From positions 310,001 through 374,000 of the forward strand of contig NZ_SJDV01000001.1 of NCBI RefSeq assembly GCF_004332155.1: a stretch of 64,000 nt of DNA, written 5' to 3'. The stretch is from Gramella sp. KN1008 (GTDB lineage Bacteria > Bacteroidota > Bacteroidia > Flavobacteriales > Flavobacteriaceae). Below are positions 56,018-64,000 of this stretch, piece by piece (position 1 is the stretch's first letter; every line of letters begins with the position of its first letter). The notes beneath the pieces were generated by a model. That model was not told the DNA's origin and did no database searches. It saw only the letters and a program-made list of their open reading frames with translations. Both the position numbers and the translations under genes were made by a program.

Positions 56018-56040
56018 CCGCCCTACCAATTGTAGGGCGG
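56018..56040 (+). terminator. Hairpin after maeB
   Basis: CCGCCCTAC (56018-56026) and GTAGGGCGG (56032-56040) form a perfect 9-bp G+C-rich stem with 5-nt loop. There is no immediate T tract, so it may act with Rho or as an RNA 3' end. Confidence 0.5.
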
Positions 56041-56067
56041 TGGATTTCCGCCTTGGTTTTATTTTAC

Positions 56068-56075
56068 TACTTTTG
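56068..56075 (+). promoter_or_regulatory. -7 promoter box of ruvA-sprA
   Basis: TACTTTTG matches TAnnTTTG and lies about 21 nt before ATG 56097. No -33 box is clear. Confidence 0.5.
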
Positions 56076-56096
56076 GGTTAGAACACAAGTTTTTCC

Positions 56097-56678
56097 ATGA
56101 TTCATCATTTAAAGGGGCAATTAGTTGAAAAAAATCCAACGTATGTTGTTATAGACTGCAATGGAGTTGGATACCTGGTTAATATTTCACTACACACCTA
56201 TTCTTTAATTCCGGATTCTGAAGCGCTAAGTTTATATACTTATCTGCAGGTAAAGGAAGATTCTCATACTCTGTATGGTTTTGTTGAAAAGTCTGAAAGA
56301 GAGATATTCAAATTACTCATTTCAGTTTCCGGAGTGGGTACGAGCACAGCCCGTACCATGCTTTCGTCCCTTCATCCAAAGGAAGTTGCTGAAGCTATTG
56401 CCACCGGTGATGTGCCTACCATTCAGAGCGTGAAGGGAATTGGTGCAAAGACGGCCCAAAGGGTGATTTTAGATCTGAAAGACAAGGTTCTAAAAGTCCT
56501 TGGCGATGACGAAGTTTTCGTCTCCCAAAACAATACTAACAATGAAGAAGCGTTATCAGCTTTAGAGATCTTAGGTTATAACCGGCGCCAGGCAGGTAAG
56601 GTTGTGGATAAGATCCTCAAAGAAGATCCCGAATCTACCGTAGAATCTATTATAAAACTGGCTCTTAAAAAGCTGTAA
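56097..56678 (+). CDS. ruvA: Holliday junction DNA-binding protein RuvA
   Basis: A 193-residue protein that binds four-way junctions and loads RuvB. The N-terminal OB fold (MIHHLKGQLVEKNPTYVVID), the tandem HhH motifs (LISVSGVGTSTARTML, about 73-88; IQSVKGIGAKTAQRVILDL, about 108-126) and the C-terminal UBA-like helix bundle (ALSALEILGYNRRQAGKVV, about 147-165) are complete. sprA begins 5 bp after its stop, so the two are probably cotranscribed. Confidence 0.96.
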   Translation: MIHHLKGQLVEKNPTYVVIDCNGVGYLVNISLHTYSLIPDSEALSLYTYLQVKEDSHTLYGFVEKSEREIFKLLISVSGVGTSTARTMLSSLHPKEVAEAIATGDVPTIQSVKGIGAKTAQRVILDLKDKVLKVLGDDEVFVSQNNTNNEEALSALEILGYNRRQAGKVVDKILKEDPESTVESIIKLALKKL

Positions 56679-56683
56679 GTAAA

Positions 56684-59600
56684 TTGAGGAACAACTACCT
56701 TAAATTGTCTGTACCGGTACGCCTTGCTTTCCTGATATTACTGGTATTTTCGCTGGATTCTGTGGCTCAGGAAACGCCGCAGGATACCACGGCGACCGGT
56801 TATGCCCTGGGAGATATAAGTCTTCCCGATCCCGAGAGCATTCAGGCTAAATATGAATATGACCCTATTCTAGACCGTTACTTCTATAAGGAAAGCCTTG
56901 GAGATATAAATCTGGGCCTGCCACTGGTTCTTACTCCCCAGGAATTTGAAGACCTGGTGCTGGCGGAGGAAATGCGTAATTATTTCAAACTCAAGAATGA
57001 CGCTCTTACAGGCAGGAAAGAAGGTTCGGAAGACATTCAGCGAGATCTGCTCCCAGATTTCTATGTAAACAATAATTTCTTCGAGACCATTTTTGGCGGC
57101 ACCGAAATTAATATAGTACCCCAGGGTTCTGTAGAAATGGATCTTGGATTGCTGTTCACCAAACAGGATAATCCGGCATTTTCACCAAGAAATAGAAGGA
57201 ACCTTTCCTTTGATTTTGACCAGCGTATAAGTCTGAGTCTGCTTGGACAAATTGGAGAACGCCTGCAGGTGACCGCAAATTATGATACCGAGTCTACCTT
57301 CGATTTTCAAAATCAGTTAAAACTGGAATATACTCCCAATGAAGATGACATTGTTCAGAAGATCGAGGTAGGTAATGTGAACATGCCTCTCAATAATGCG
57401 CTTATTCAGGGTGCCCAGAGCCTTTTTGGCTTCAAGACTGAACTTCAGTTTGGTAAGACCCGAATTACCGGAGTTTTTTCTGAACAGAAATCAGAAAGAA
57501 GAACGGTGAATGTGGAAGGTGGAGCCACGGTAGAGGAATTTGAAAAATTCGCCCTGGATTATGATCAGGATAGGCACTTTTTTCTTTCGCATTACTTTCG
57601 TGATAATTATGATGAGGCATTAAGGAATTATCCTTTTATAAATTCCAATATCCAGATTAAGAGGATCCAGGTGTGGATCACTAACCGTACTAATAATATT
57701 CAGAATCTTACCGATACCAGGAATATTGTCGCGATCCAGGATCTTGGAGAAACAAATGTTCCGGGAAACATAGGGCTGGATAACCCTCCGGGAGGATTTT
57801 TCAATCAGCCGGCAGGAGCTTTTCCCGATAACCGTAACAATGATTTTAATCCTTTTGGCATTACCGGCCCAGAGGAATCGATACTAACACCGGCCATTCG
57901 CGATATTGCGACCGTTGAAAGCGGCTTTGGAGGAGTAACTGTTTCCGAAGGGACAGATTACGCGAAACTCGAAAATGCCAGGCAACTTAAGCCGAATGAA
58001 TATACCGTAAATACCCAGTTAGGATATATTTCGCTTAACCAGAGACTAAGTAATGATGAGGTTCTTGCGGTAGCGTTTCAGTATACGATCAATGGAGAAG
58101 TATACCAGGTGGGTGAATTCGCGAATGATGGAGTGAATTCAACTACCAGTAATCCCGATCAGGCGCCAGATACGGGTTCTAACCCCAGGGCCAATCAGAA
58201 CCTGGTGGTGAAGTTGCTTAAGAGTACCATTACCAATGTAAGTGAGCCTATCTGGGACCTGATGATGAAAAATATCTACAGCCTTGGTGCCTATCAGCTG
58301 GAGCGTGAAGATTTCAGGATGAATATCCTGTATACCGATCCGCAGCCACTTAACTATATAAAACCTGCTGAAGGGACCACGCTGCCCGCAGATGTATTGG
58401 AAACGCCGCTTCTGAGAGTTTTCAGGCTTGACCAGCTAAATACCAATAACGATCCTATAAATGGCGGAGACGGGTTCTTTGATTATGTGCCGCAGATCAC
58501 TATTGATCCCCAGAACGGAAATATCATCTTTACCACCGTTGAACCTTTCGGAAGGCACCTTTTTGATAAACTTGACGAAACACCAAATACGGGCACTGAA
58601 GATTATACGATTCCCGAAACCTGGAATGAGAATCAGCAGAAATATGTGTTCCGGGCGATGTATCGTACTACTAAAACTCAGGCAGAGCAGGAAGAGGCAG
58701 ATAAGAACAAATTCCAGTTAAAAGGTCGTTATAAATCGGCCGAAGTGGAGGGAATTCCTATCGGATTCAATTTACCACCGGGTTCGGTCACAGTGACTGC
58801 CGGAGGAAGGATACTACAGGAAGGCGTAGATTACGTAGTGAACTATGAATTGGGAAGGGTGCAGATCCTGGATGAGGCCCTTCTGGCTTCTGATATTCCC
58901 ATTCAGGTAAATACAGAGAACAATGCCCTGTTCGGTCAGCAGACCAAGCGCTTCACAGGTATTAATGTAGAACACCAGTTCAATGAGAACTTTCTTATTG
59001 GTGGTACTTTTATCAATCTTAAGGAGCGCCCGCTAACACAAAAGGCGAACTACAGTTACGAGCCTATAAACAATACAATCCTGGGGCTTAATCTGAATTA
59101 TAGTACTGAAGTTCCTTTTCTAACTAGACTGGTGAATAAATTGCCAAATATAGATACCGATGTAAAATCCAATGTATCGGTAAGGGGTGAATTCGCTTAC
59201 CTCATTCCCGGGGCACCTGGCACGAACGACTTTGATGGGAAGGCGACAACCTATATAGATGATTTTGAGGGGTCGCAAACTTCGATAGATATCAACAATC
59301 CGCTGAGCTGGGAACTTTCCAGTGTGCCTATTGGCTTTGGCGGCGAGCTTCCTAACGGCGATCTTAATGTTGGGTATAAGAGGGCAAAAATGGCCTGGTA
59401 TACAATTGACCCGATCTTTTATAGCAACAGGCGACCTGACGGGATCAGTGATTCGGATATTTCAACCTATGCAGCAAGGCGTGTTGCCCTTAATGAGATC
59501 TTCCCGAATACCGATGTGGTACAGGGGCAGCCGCAGGTTGTATATACCATGGACGTAGCATACAACCCGGAGGAGCGAGGGCCGTTCAATTATAACCCGG

Positions 59601-62600
59601 CGGCGGCAGGAACCAATACTCTGCCAAACCCTAAGGACAACTTTGGAGGTATCATGCGCTCGATCAATACCACGAATTTTGAGCAATCCAACGTGGAATA
59701 CATCCAGTTCTGGGTGATGGACCCCTATATCTATCCTGAGAATTCCGGTAGCCAGGGAGGAACTATCAATTTTAACCTGGGTAATATTTCGGAGGATGTC
59801 CTGAAAGATGGGCGTAAGCAATATGAAAACGGACTTCCTGAAGGGGAAGGAGAGGCAAATATCATTAGTACTTCTTTTGGTGATGTGCCTGCCGATCAGT
59901 CCCTGATTTATGCGTTTGATACTGAAGGTGATGCAAGAACACGCCAGGATGCGGGGTATGACGGTATTCTTGATGCTGAAGAAGCGGCAAGATTCAGTGA
60001 TTTTGCCGGTCTGCCAGATCCGTCTGCCGATAACTATGAGTATTTCCTGAATACCGAAGGAAATATACTTCAACGATACAGAAATTATAACGGTACCCAG
60101 GGCAACTCCCCAACACAGGTGACCGATACCAACAGGGGGAATACCACCCTGCCGACTACCGAAGATATTAACCGGGATAACACCATGAATACTATCAATA
60201 GTTATTTTGAGTATGAGGTGCCTTTCTTTCCCGGGATGAACATCGATAATAACCAATATATAACCGATGTTAAAGAAATAACCACAACGCTCAGAAACGG
60301 GCAGCAACTTCCTGTGAGATGGATTCAGTTCAAGGTTCCTATTTTTGAACCAACCGAGGCTATTGGTGGAATTGCCGATTTCAGGTCTATACGTTTTATC
60401 AGGATGTATCTTTCCGATTTTCAGGATCCGACCTTGTTGAGGTTTGGAACCATGGATCTTGTGAGGGGGGATTACAGGCGATATACCCAAAGTCTGTTTG
60501 AGGATGAGGGCAGGCCGCAGAACCCTAACACACTTTTTGAGGTGAACGCGGTTAATATTGAAGAGAACGAGAACCGACAACCCATTCCATATGTGTTGCC
60601 TCCGGGAGTAGTGCGGGAAGAGCTTTACGAGAATAATACCAATATCAGGCAGAATGAGCAGTCCCTTTCCTTGAGAACCTGTGGTCTTGAGCCTCAGGAT
60701 GCAAGAGCTGTTTATAAGAATTTCCAGATAGATATGCGTCAGTATGAAAACCTGGAGATGTTCCTGCATGCTGAATCGCTGGTGAACCGTCAACCGCTTA
60801 AGGACGGTCAGTTAGTGGCATTCATCAGGATGGGAACCGATTTTAGTGATAATTTCTACCAGATCGAGATCCCGTTATCTCCAAGCTTATTTGGATCTTC
60901 CACACCAGAAGAAATCTGGCCTGAGGTGAACCGCCTTAATCTGCAACTGGACCTTCTGCAGCAGATCAAAACGGCTGTTTTAGGAGACCCTTCATTAATA
61001 TCCACAGAGCTGAACTTCTTTACTGAAGAGCTTGCACAGATAGATGCTGAAGCTCCCTATGATATGGGCCAGTTAAGGCTTGGGGTAAAAGGAAATCCGA
61101 GTTTTGGAAATATCAGGCTTTTAATGCTGGGTGTGAAAAACGGTACCCGGGTAGATGGAGTAACCGACCTTTGCGGGGAGGTATGGTTCAACGAACTAAG
61201 ACTTTCCGATCTTAAGAATGAAGGTGGCTGGGCCGGAGTTGTAAGCATGGATAGTAACCTTGCCGATTTTGCTAATATTTCGGCTACTGGTAGAAGAAGT
61301 ACCGTTGGCTTTGGAAGTATAGAACAGGGGCCAAACCAGAGAAGCCGGGAAGACCTTCAGCAATATGATGTGGTCACCAACGTGAATATGGGACAGCTGC
61401 TTCCGCAGAAATGGGGGGTGAAGATCCCGGTGAATTATAGCAGGGGTGAAGAACTTATAACTCCTAAATACGATCAGGAGTTCTTGGATGTTGAACTTGA
61501 TACAAGACTGGAAAATATAGTTGATACCGATGAAAGGGATGCGGTTAAGAAACAATCTCAGTCATACACAAAGCGGGAAAGTGTGAATGTAATAGGATTA
61601 CGAAAGGAGCGGGTTGGAGATAAGAAACCAATGCCTTACGATATAGAGAACTTTGCTTTTTCTACTTCCTATAACCAGATCAATCATCGCGATTTTGAAG
61701 TGGAGGAAAGTCTGGACCAGAGTATTCGGGTGGGGGGAACCTACGAGTTCAATTTCCCGGAAAAATCGGTGGAACCTCTTAAGAAGATCACTGTTCTGGA
61801 TAGCAGTGATTATTTCGCACTGTTGAGGGATTTCAATTTCAATTATCTGCCTTCCAATATAAATGCAAGTTCCAATATCTTCAGGCAGTATAATCAGCAA
61901 AAGTTCAGGTCGCTTGAATTAAGTGATAATGATATTGGGATACCAACGCTTTACCAGAGAAATTATTTATTCGACTGGCAGTATGGGATCAATTATAATC
62001 TCACCAGATCCTTAAGTTTTGCTTTCAATGCCAGTAATAACAGGATCATTAGAAATTATATAGATGAAGAGGGGTTTGCCGATAACAGTATTGGTCTTTG
62101 GAGCGACTTCTTCAATATAGGCGAGCCTAATCAGCATTATCAGACCCTGCAGGTGAATTATCAGGTTCCTTTCGAGAAGATTCCTGTAGTGCGTTTCATT
62201 AAGGCGACATATTCCTATACCGGAGATTTCCAGTGGCAAAGAGGTTCACAGATTTTTGACCAGTTGGAAGGGATCCCGGATCTGGGTAACAGTGTTCAGA
62301 ATTCCAATACCCACCAGATCAACGCTAATCTTAACATGCAGGACCTCTATAATTATGTGGGGCTGGTTGAGAAAAAGTCGGAGAATACAGGTAAGAGTAT
62401 ACGAGAAAGAAGTCGTGGGGTTCCAACTCTTGGTCCACCATCTGAAGAGGATAACCAGGAGGATGAAAGTGAGCCCCGACAAAAAGCAAATAAAGGCTAT
62501 AATACTTTTGTAAATATTGTTACCGGAGTCAAGAGTTTACAGGTCAATTATCGTAACAGCCGTGGAATATACCTTCCGGGTTATACCCAGAGTGTAGGCT

Positions 62601-63841
62601 TTATGGGCACTTTCAGGCCTAGCGCCGCCTTTACTTTTGGGTTTCAGGATGAGATAAGATTTATGGCTGCCGAAAGAGGCTGGCTTACCCTTTATCAGAA
62701 CTTTAACCAGCAATATAGTTCTGTAGAGAACGAACAGCTGGATGCCCAGGCTACACTGGATTTTCTGCCAGATCTAACCATAGAGCTTATCGGTAGAAAG
62801 AACTATGCTGAAAATTATTCTGAAAATTATAAGGTGGATCCTGTGACGCTGGAATATCAGCCTCTCACACCTTACACTTATGGGAATTTCAATATTTCCA
62901 CCATACTCATAAAAACAGCTTTCAACCAGTCAACCGAAACCAGTTCAGAGACCTTCCAGACCTTCAGGGAGAACAGGCTGGAGATCGCCAGAAGGTTAGC
63001 TGCAGAAAGAGGCCTTGATCCTAATGATGTTGGTGAAGATGGTTATCCAAGAGGGATCGGTAGATCGAATCAGGCGGTCCTGCTTCCGGCATTTATTTCG
63101 GCTTATTCCGGGAAAGATGCGGGTAGTGTGAAATTAGGTCCTTTCAGGGACACACCGTTGCCAAACTGGAATGTAAAATATACCGGCCTGATGAGGTTGG
63201 CCTGGTTCAGGGATAAATTCAGAAGGTTCTCGATAAATCATGGTTACAGATCAGATTATACACTCAACCAGTTCCAGACCAACCTGGATTATGATCCTGA
63301 AAATCCCGAAGAACTGAACCAGGCAGGTGATTTTAAGAATCCCATTCTTTATTCGAATGTGGTACTTACCGAACTCTTTACCCCATTGGCGCGTATAGAT
63401 TTTGAAACCAAAGGGAATATTCAGGTGCTTGCCCAGCTGGAAAAAGACCGATCACTGGCTTTTAGCTTTGATAATAATCTCTTAACTGAGTATAGCGGGA
63501 ACGAATATACTGTGGGGCTAGGTTACAGGCTGAAAGATCTTAAGATCGCAACCAGTCTTGGTGGCAGGAACCGAATCCTGAGCAGCGACCTTAATTTTAA
63601 GGCTGATGTTTCCTACCGGAAGAACCGTACAATAGTTCGTTATCTGGATCTTCAGAATAACCAGACCATCTCGGGTCAGGATATCTGGGCCATAAATTTT
63701 ACGGCAGATTACGGTCTGACACGAAACCTTACCGCGAGATTCTATTATGATCATAGTTTTTCAGAATATGCGGTTTCCACGGCATTTCCTCAAACCACTA
63801 TCAGGTCGGGAATCACTTTGATATATAATTTCGGAAATTAA
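56684..63841 (+). CDS. sprA: Type IX secretion outer-membrane translocon / gliding protein SprA
   Basis: A 2385-residue outer-membrane protein with signal peptide (about 1-28, ending SVAQ). SprA forms the very large beta-barrel translocon of the type IX secretion system and is needed for gliding in flavobacteria. Family features include YIDDFEGSQTSIDINNPLSW (about 855-874), repeated plug and barrel strands with alternating aromatic residues, and an aromatic C-terminal strand (GITLIYNFGN). Length agrees with known SprA (about 2300-2500). Start is TTG at 56684, 5 bp after ruvA. The order ruvA-sprA-gcvH is typical of Flavobacteriaceae. Confidence 0.96.
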   Translation: MRNNYLKLSVPVRLAFLILLVFSLDSVAQETPQDTTATGYALGDISLPDPESIQAKYEYDPILDRYFYKESLGDINLGLPLVLTPQEFEDLVLAEEMRNYFKLKNDALTGRKEGSEDIQRDLLPDFYVNNNFFETIFGGTEINIVPQGSVEMDLGLLFTKQDNPAFSPRNRRNLSFDFDQRISLSLLGQIGERLQVTANYDTESTFDFQNQLKLEYTPNEDDIVQKIEVGNVNMPLNNALIQGAQSLFGFKTELQFGKTRITGVFSEQKSERRTVNVEGGATVEEFEKFALDYDQDRHFFLSHYFRDNYDEALRNYPFINSNIQIKRIQVWITNRTNNIQNLTDTRNIVAIQDLGETNVPGNIGLDNPPGGFFNQPAGAFPDNRNNDFNPFGITGPEESILTPAIRDIATVESGFGGVTVSEGTDYAKLENARQLKPNEYTVNTQLGYISLNQRLSNDEVLAVAFQYTINGEVYQVGEFANDGVNSTTSNPDQAPDTGSNPRANQNLVVKLLKSTITNVSEPIWDLMMKNIYSLGAYQLEREDFRMNILYTDPQPLNYIKPAEGTTLPADVLETPLLRVFRLDQLNTNNDPINGGDGFFDYVPQITIDPQNGNIIFTTVEPFGRHLFDKLDETPNTGTEDYTIPETWNENQQKYVFRAMYRTTKTQAEQEEADKNKFQLKGRYKSAEVEGIPIGFNLPPGSVTVTAGGRILQEGVDYVVNYELGRVQILDEALLASDIPIQVNTENNALFGQQTKRFTGINVEHQFNENFLIGGTFINLKERPLTQKANYSYEPINNTILGLNLNYSTEVPFLTRLVNKLPNIDTDVKSNVSVRGEFAYLIPGAPGTNDFDGKATTYIDDFEGSQTSIDINNPLSWELSSVPIGFGGELPNGDLNVGYKRAKMAWYTIDPIFYSNRRPDGISDSDISTYAARRVALNEIFPNTDVVQGQPQVVYTMDVAYNPEERGPFNYNPAAAGTNTLPNPKDNFGGIMRSINTTNFEQSNVEYIQFWVMDPYIYPENSGSQGGTINFNLGNISEDVLKDGRKQYENGLPEGEGEANIISTSFGDVPADQSLIYAFDTEGDARTRQDAGYDGILDAEEAARFSDFAGLPDPSADNYEYFLNTEGNILQRYRNYNGTQGNSPTQVTDTNRGNTTLPTTEDINRDNTMNTINSYFEYEVPFFPGMNIDNNQYITDVKEITTTLRNGQQLPVRWIQFKVPIFEPTEAIGGIADFRSIRFIRMYLSDFQDPTLLRFGTMDLVRGDYRRYTQSLFEDEGRPQNPNTLFEVNAVNIEENENRQPIPYVLPPGVVREELYENNTNIRQNEQSLSLRTCGLEPQDARAVYKNFQIDMRQYENLEMFLHAESLVNRQPLKDGQLVAFIRMGTDFSDNFYQIEIPLSPSLFGSSTPEEIWPEVNRLNLQLDLLQQIKTAVLGDPSLISTELNFFTEELAQIDAEAPYDMGQLRLGVKGNPSFGNIRLLMLGVKNGTRVDGVTDLCGEVWFNELRLSDLKNEGGWAGVVSMDSNLADFANISATGRRSTVGFGSIEQGPNQRSREDLQQYDVVTNVNMGQLLPQKWGVKIPVNYSRGEELITPKYDQEFLDVELDTRLENIVDTDERDAVKKQSQSYTKRESVNVIGLRKERVGDKKPMPYDIENFAFSTSYNQINHRDFEVEESLDQSIRVGGTYEFNFPEKSVEPLKKITVLDSSDYFALLRDFNFNYLPSNINASSNIFRQYNQQKFRSLELSDNDIGIPTLYQRNYLFDWQYGINYNLTRSLSFAFNASNNRIIRNYIDEEGFADNSIGLWSDFFNIGEPNQHYQTLQVNYQVPFEKIPVVRFIKATYSYTGDFQWQRGSQIFDQLEGIPDLGNSVQNSNTHQINANLNMQDLYNYVGLVEKKSENTGKSIRERSRGVPTLGPPSEEDNQEDESEPRQKANKGYNTFVNIVTGVKSLQVNYRNSRGIYLPGYTQSVGFMGTFRPSAAFTFGFQDEIRFMAAERGWLTLYQNFNQQYSSVENEQLDAQATLDFLPDLTIELIGRKNYAENYSENYKVDPVTLEYQPLTPYTYGNFNISTILIKTAFNQSTETSSETFQTFRENRLEIARRLAAERGLDPNDVGEDGYPRGIGRSNQAVLLPAFISAYSGKDAGSVKLGPFRDTPLPNWNVKYTGLMRLAWFRDKFRRFSINHGYRSDYTLNQFQTNLDYDPENPEELNQAGDFKNPILYSNVVLTELFTPLARIDFETKGNIQVLAQLEKDRSLAFSFDNNLLTEYSGNEYTVGLGYRLKDLKIATSLGGRNRILSSDLNFKADVSYRKNRTIVRYLDLQNNQTISGQDIWAINFTADYGLTRNLTARFYYDHSFSEYAVSTAFPQTTIRSGITLIYNFGN

Positions 63842-63851
63842 CGGGGGCTTA

Positions 63852-63882
63852 TTTGAACAATTCCGCTAAAAAACTAACTTTG
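63852..63882 (+). promoter_or_regulatory. Bacteroidota promoter of gcvH
   Basis: TTTG at 63852-63855 is followed after exactly 19 nt by TAACTTTG at 63875-63882. This is a full consensus match, the best in the window. The start near 63889 leaves a leader of about 14 nt. Confidence 0.8.
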
Positions 63883-63902
63883 CGGTCTTATAATACTATA
63901 CT

Positions 63903-64000
63903 ATGAACATTCCACAAGAACTAAAGTACACAAAAGACCACGAGTGGGTTAAGATTGAAGGTGATACCGCAACCATAGGAGTTACAGATTTTGCCCAGGG
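63903..64000 (+). CDS. gcvH: Glycine cleavage system H protein (partial, runs off window)
   Basis: Only the first 32 codons are present. The translation [17 protein letters not shown] is the typical N-terminus of the lipoyl carrier protein GcvH, followed by [13 protein letters not shown]. The rest, with the lipoylated Lys, lies past the window end. It has its own consensus promoter. Confidence 0.92.
   Translation, partial: MNIPQELKYTKDHEWVKIEGDTATIGVTDFAQ

Noticed and set aside
59462..60793. 443-residue minus-strand frame inside sprA
   Set aside because: It is long only because of codon bias in sprA; the + strand reading is a well-known family over its whole length.

Overview
The window reads as a chromosomal piece of a marine-type member of the Flavobacteriaceae (Bacteroidota), close in gene content and order to the Gramella/Christiangramia group. 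The lineage is inferred from: Alternative Complex III (act) genes followed by cytochrome oxidase genes, the ruvA-sprA-gcvH neighbourhood (SprA is the type IX secretion/gliding translocon of Bacteroidota), Bacteroidota-type promoters (-7 box TAnnTTTG, the best with a TTTG box 19 nt upstream), few Shine-Dalgarno sites and a moderate A+T bias. No rRNA, tRNA, CRISPR array, transposase or prophage gene was recognised.

Region 1 (about 1-23,900) is a capsule/exopolysaccharide locus, all on the + strand. It opens with a NusG/RfaH-like (UpxY-type) antiterminator behind an inverted-repeat leader. Mannose-1-phosphate guanylyltransferase follows, then an A+T-rich serotype-like cassette: flippase (Wzx), CgeB-like glycosyltransferase, polymerase (Wzy), three GT4 enzymes, one GT2 enzyme and an AsnB-type amidotransferase. 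After position 11,613 base composition changes and a more conserved-looking module begins: a two-domain MDR + Gfo/Idh/MocA oxidoreductase, a heparinase-like protein without signal peptide, a WbuB-like glycosyltransferase, UDP-GlcNAc 2-epimerase, a WecA-like initiating transferase, Wza, the tyrosine kinase Wzc, a strong terminator and a Wzi-like outer-membrane protein. Together these encode a Wzx/Wzy-dependent pathway: precursor synthesis, lipid-linked unit assembly, flipping, polymerisation, export and surface attachment.

Region 2 (23,869-31,249) begins with a repeat-rich 668-bp spacer. It then holds a CHASE-PAS-PAS histidine kinase with a single-domain response regulator, an unknown protein, a metallophosphoesterase, a small membrane protein, an AsmA-like protein and a tandem universal stress protein.

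Region 3 (31,416-36,494) is the rimP-nusA-infB translation/transcription operon, with a terminator-like hairpin between its promoter and rimP. It ends at a bidirectional terminator facing a SPOR-domain protein.

Region 4 (36,618-48,828) is a respiratory operon: actABCDEF (quinol:cytochrome c oxidoreductase) followed by cytochrome c oxidase subunits II and I. ActA carries six CxxCH sites and ActC carries a helix-hairpin-helix-like C-terminal tail. Subunit III is not in the window.

Region 5 (48,908-64,000) holds ruvB, a cytochrome P450, queG, an ECF sigma factor with a membrane partner, malic enzyme maeB, ruvA, the giant sprA and the start of gcvH. Several genes here and elsewhere begin with TTG or GTG.
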